DNA of 64,000 nt. Source: Chrysophaeum taylorii. Lineage: Eukaryota; Sar; Pelagophyceae; Pelagomonadales; Pelagomonadaceae. Below, one piece after another: positions 62,032 through 64,000 of this stretch (its first letter is position 1; every line of letters starts with the position of its first letter). The stretch is from NCBI GenBank assembly GCA_029834535.1, contig JAQMWT010000157.1:124001-188000 (forward strand), given 5' to 3'. The notes under the pieces are model-generated. The model was not told where the DNA came from and made no database searches. It saw nothing but the letters and a program-made list of their open reading frames with translations. The translations under genes were made by a program, and so were the position numbers.

Positions 62032-62889
62032 TTATTGTAGGCGGAGGTCCTTAAGAAGGTCGACGGGGTCCATGCCCTGCTGCCGGATCTCAAAAAACGT
62101 TGGCATGAAATGGTCCTCGAGAGGATGACCGAGGTTGATTTGGATGCCTCCGACCAAGACGAGCTTCCCGTTCCCAAACTTCGTGTGGACGACTTCTTCG
62201 ATGCTAGCCTTGATGATGTCGAAGGCGGTCATGGCGAGCTTGGCGTTGGTGTTTCGAGCCGTGACGACCTCGTCGACCCGAGGTGCGATCTGGTCGCGAA
62301 GCCAGCTCTGCTGGACGTCGTGGGCGTCGAAGAACGACGGGCCGTGCTTGCCCTCGCAGCATTGTTGAAAGGCCGCGCTGACTGCCCCGCAGGCCGTTGA
62401 TTCGTGCCTCTGGCCATCGCGGTGATATTTGCCGATCTCGCCCGCGTTTGATATGCCGACGTGCGGCCCGAAGAACACAACAACGTGACCGCCGTCGGGA
62501 ACGTGATGAGAGAAGGCGTGGAAGCCCGTCCTGCCCACGAACGGCGCTCCCCCAATCCCGCCCATCGTAAACACCTGACCAAAGTACGCGCGCAACTGGT
62601 CCGCCATGTCGCCGGCTTCGTTGTTTATCTCGTCGGAGCAGATCGACGTCCCCAGGATCGAGTTTCCAGGGACCACGCCGTGGGAGCGCAAAACCGACGC
62701 CAGCCGGGCCGTCAGCGCCGACCCAGGGACAGCTCCTGGGAAGTGCGTCTCGAGAGCTCTCGCAACCGGCGAATCTTTTTGCGGAGACCACCCGAGCCAC
62801 TCAAACGCAGCTTTCATTTCTGGGGCGGCGAGTGGCGGCGAGAGCCCGACGGAAACGCGCTTGCGTCCTTTACCTCGTCCCTTCCCCAT
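62032..62889 (-). CDS. LCIB: LCIB-family theta-type carbonic anhydrase
   Basis: The 285-aa intronless product matches the low-CO2-inducible protein B family. Conserved blocks are ICSDEINNEAGDMADQL (Cys84 and Asp86), FTMGGIGGAPFVGRTGF, FHAFSHHVPDGGHVVVFFGP (His128/129), HVGISNAGEIGKYHRDGQ, ESTACGAVSAAF (Cys167) and KLVLVGGIQINLG. By analogy with solved LCIB proteins, the two Cys and one His would bind Zn2+. The family interconverts CO2 and bicarbonate, or serves CO2 recapture, in algal carbon-concentrating mechanisms. The N-terminus is a basic MGKGRGKGRKR stretch without a signal or plastid transit motif, so a cytosolic location is suggested. It supports a photosynthetic origin for the window. 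Confidence 0.9.
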   Translation of the reverse strand: MGKGRGKGRKRVSVGLSPPLAAPEMKAAFEWLGWSPQKDSPVARALETHFPGAVPGSALTARLASVLRSHGVVPGNSILGTSICSDEINNEAGDMADQLRAYFGQVFTMGGIGGAPFVGRTGFHAFSHHVPDGGHVVVFFGPHVGISNAGEIGKYHRDGQRHESTACGAVSAAFQQCCEGKHGPSFFDAHDVQQSWLRDQIAPRVDEVVTARNTNAKLAMTAFDIIKASIEEVVHTKFGNGKLVLVGGIQINLGHPLEDHFMPTFFEIRQQGMDPVDLLKDLRLQ

Positions 62890-64000
62890 GAGCGGCTGCA
62901 GCTATCAACTTTTAATGTCAGAGTGTGGCCGACGTGGTGTTTTCGTGCCACGTTTCGAAGAAGACTGTGCGGGATGTGACACGTACTACTTCAAGCCTGG
63001 CTTACGTCATGTTTCCGTAAATAGTGTGGCGCGTTTCGCCCTGTGCCCCCCACGCCGCGGCGGCGGTGGGATGCTCGCGATACGCCATGATATGGTACGA
63101 CTACGGATTGCCAATTAAAAAGCACGTACCCCGCCGGGTTTCTATCGTTCGTGTGCAACGTGTGTTAAGTTTGATGTATGCAATCCACGACGCCGAATGC
63201 AGGTTGTGGTGAGCACGTAATGCGCGGCATTTTTGACGTCGATCTCAGCGCACATTCTCAAAGCAGGCTCCGTTGTCACTCGCCCAAACCTACAGATTCG
63301 ACAATCTTGCGGGGCAATTGCTCGCAGCACAACAACGCGCTCGTAGGACTAAGCAGCAAATGTCGCACCACGCGCGCCCAGCCAACATTCGTTTCCTAGC
63401 GATGCTCTTCCGCCCTGCGTACTCTTTTTGAGTCGCCTATTTTTCATCCACCTTTTTTTCCTCCGCACATCTTCTCCTGACTGTCCTTTTGTTCTTTTTA
63501 TCTCTCCGAATTTCCTCCTGGGCACTACTTCCTCTCATTCTTAACTTTCCACGCCCCCTCCACTTTCCGCTTTCTTCCTATTTCTTCGCCACGGCATTTT
63601 CTTTTTCTTATTGTCAGTCTTATTTTCTGCGCCCTCCCATTCTTGCTCTTGGAGCCTGGGAGTTGCGTCAGTAAGGATTATAGCTTTTGGGGCCACCCAC
63701 AAGTCTCCGTCAGCACCTGAACTTATTCGTGTTACGGTTAGCACTCCCAGGCTCAAAGAGCCAGAAAGGATGATCGCTCAAAGGAAGAGGAACACAAAGA
63801 GTTAAAGACGACCGTAGAGAGCGGCGATGATGGAAAAAGCAAAAAAGGCAAAGCAGACGGGAGAAGGCAGGGGGAGGCGGGAGAAGGCAGGGAGAGGCGG
63901 AGCAGAGAGAAGCGTGTTGAGAACAGCAAAGAACAAGAAGTAAGGGGAGGGTGTGGACTTGGTGGTCGAGAAGAGAGAGGCTGGGACTTGGTTTAGAGGC
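62890..64000. other. Intergenic, right edge, with pyrimidine/purine asymmetry
   Basis: About 1.1 kb without a recognised gene. From 63420 to 63660 the plus strand is strongly pyrimidine-rich and from 63760 to 64000 strongly purine-rich. Between them a 12-bp inverted repeat is found (GAGCCTGGGAGT at 63652-63663, ACTCCCAGGCTC at 63743-63754). Confidence 0.55.
63652..63754. repeat. 12-bp inverted repeat with 79-bp loop
   Basis: The perfect 12-bp arms GAGCCTGGGAGT and ACTCCCAGGCTC are flanked by the pyrimidine-rich and purine-rich tracts, so a larger fold-back is possible. Confidence 0.7.

Overview
The window is nuclear DNA from a GC-rich, intron-containing eukaryote, most likely a photosynthetic protist. 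The evidence is a set of eukaryote-only genes (AP-4 beta adaptin, a SMARCC/SWI3 chromatin subunit, CENP-X, TAPT1, a heat shock factor, p25-alpha and a PDR-type ABCG transporter) interrupted by very short introns of about 35-55 nt with GT/AG ends, often GTGCG..GCAG. An LCIB-type theta carbonic anhydrase and a secreted cysteine-rich protein with the DTCxYAxDGDCDDGG / GTDCTDCG signature point to an alga. An ochrophyte such as a pelagophyte would fit, but the taxon is an inference. No bacterial, organellar or viral genome organisation is seen.

Layout. 0-5 kb: the 3' part of an AP-4 beta adaptin gene and a PH-domain gene. 5.6-15 kb: a parallel beta-helix protein, NAD kinase, a coiled-coil protein, a ClC-type channel and an aldo/keto reductase. 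15.2-18.4 kb: a cysteine-rich membrane protein, then two head-to-tail copies of a Helitron-like element carrying decayed PIF1-helicase C-termini. 18.4-28 kb: a Shelph-type phosphatase, a FAM185A/DUF4097-like protein, a DMT transporter, SMARCC, a sulfotransferase and a p25-alpha protein. 28-35.3 kb is the repeat-rich accessory block: LINE 3' ends in both orientations, a third Helitron-like copy in inverted orientation with a nested insertion, 65-bp repeat units, an inverted-repeat pair, broken coiled-coil reading frames and one intact gene of unknown function. 35.3-48 kb: HSF, CENP-X, an unusual ABC ATPase, a SUMO-like protein, a class 3 lipase, a CS-domain protein and TAPT1. 48-64 kb: a myristoylated histidine phosphatase, a GCK-domain protein, a VIT-ZIP fusion metal transporter, a full-size ABCG transporter, a TPR protein, a ChaN-like protein, unassigned coding-like sequence, and LCIB.

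Genes are packed tightly on both strands. Several divergent pairs have less than 200 bp between start codons and probably share promoters. There are no operons, and I see no functional theme except a bias to membrane transport. The most unusual items are (1) a single-chain fusion of a vacuolar iron transporter (VIT/CCC1) domain with a ZIP domain; (2) a soluble-type ABC ATPase with two hydrophobic segments inserted between Walker A and the Q-loop region and an SH3-like tail added through four small introns; and (3) the Helitron-like elements, whose tandem repeats read like alternating splice donors and acceptors on one strand. Exon boundaries were inferred by eye from splice motifs and protein continuity; where exon lengths were checked to sum to whole codons this is stated.
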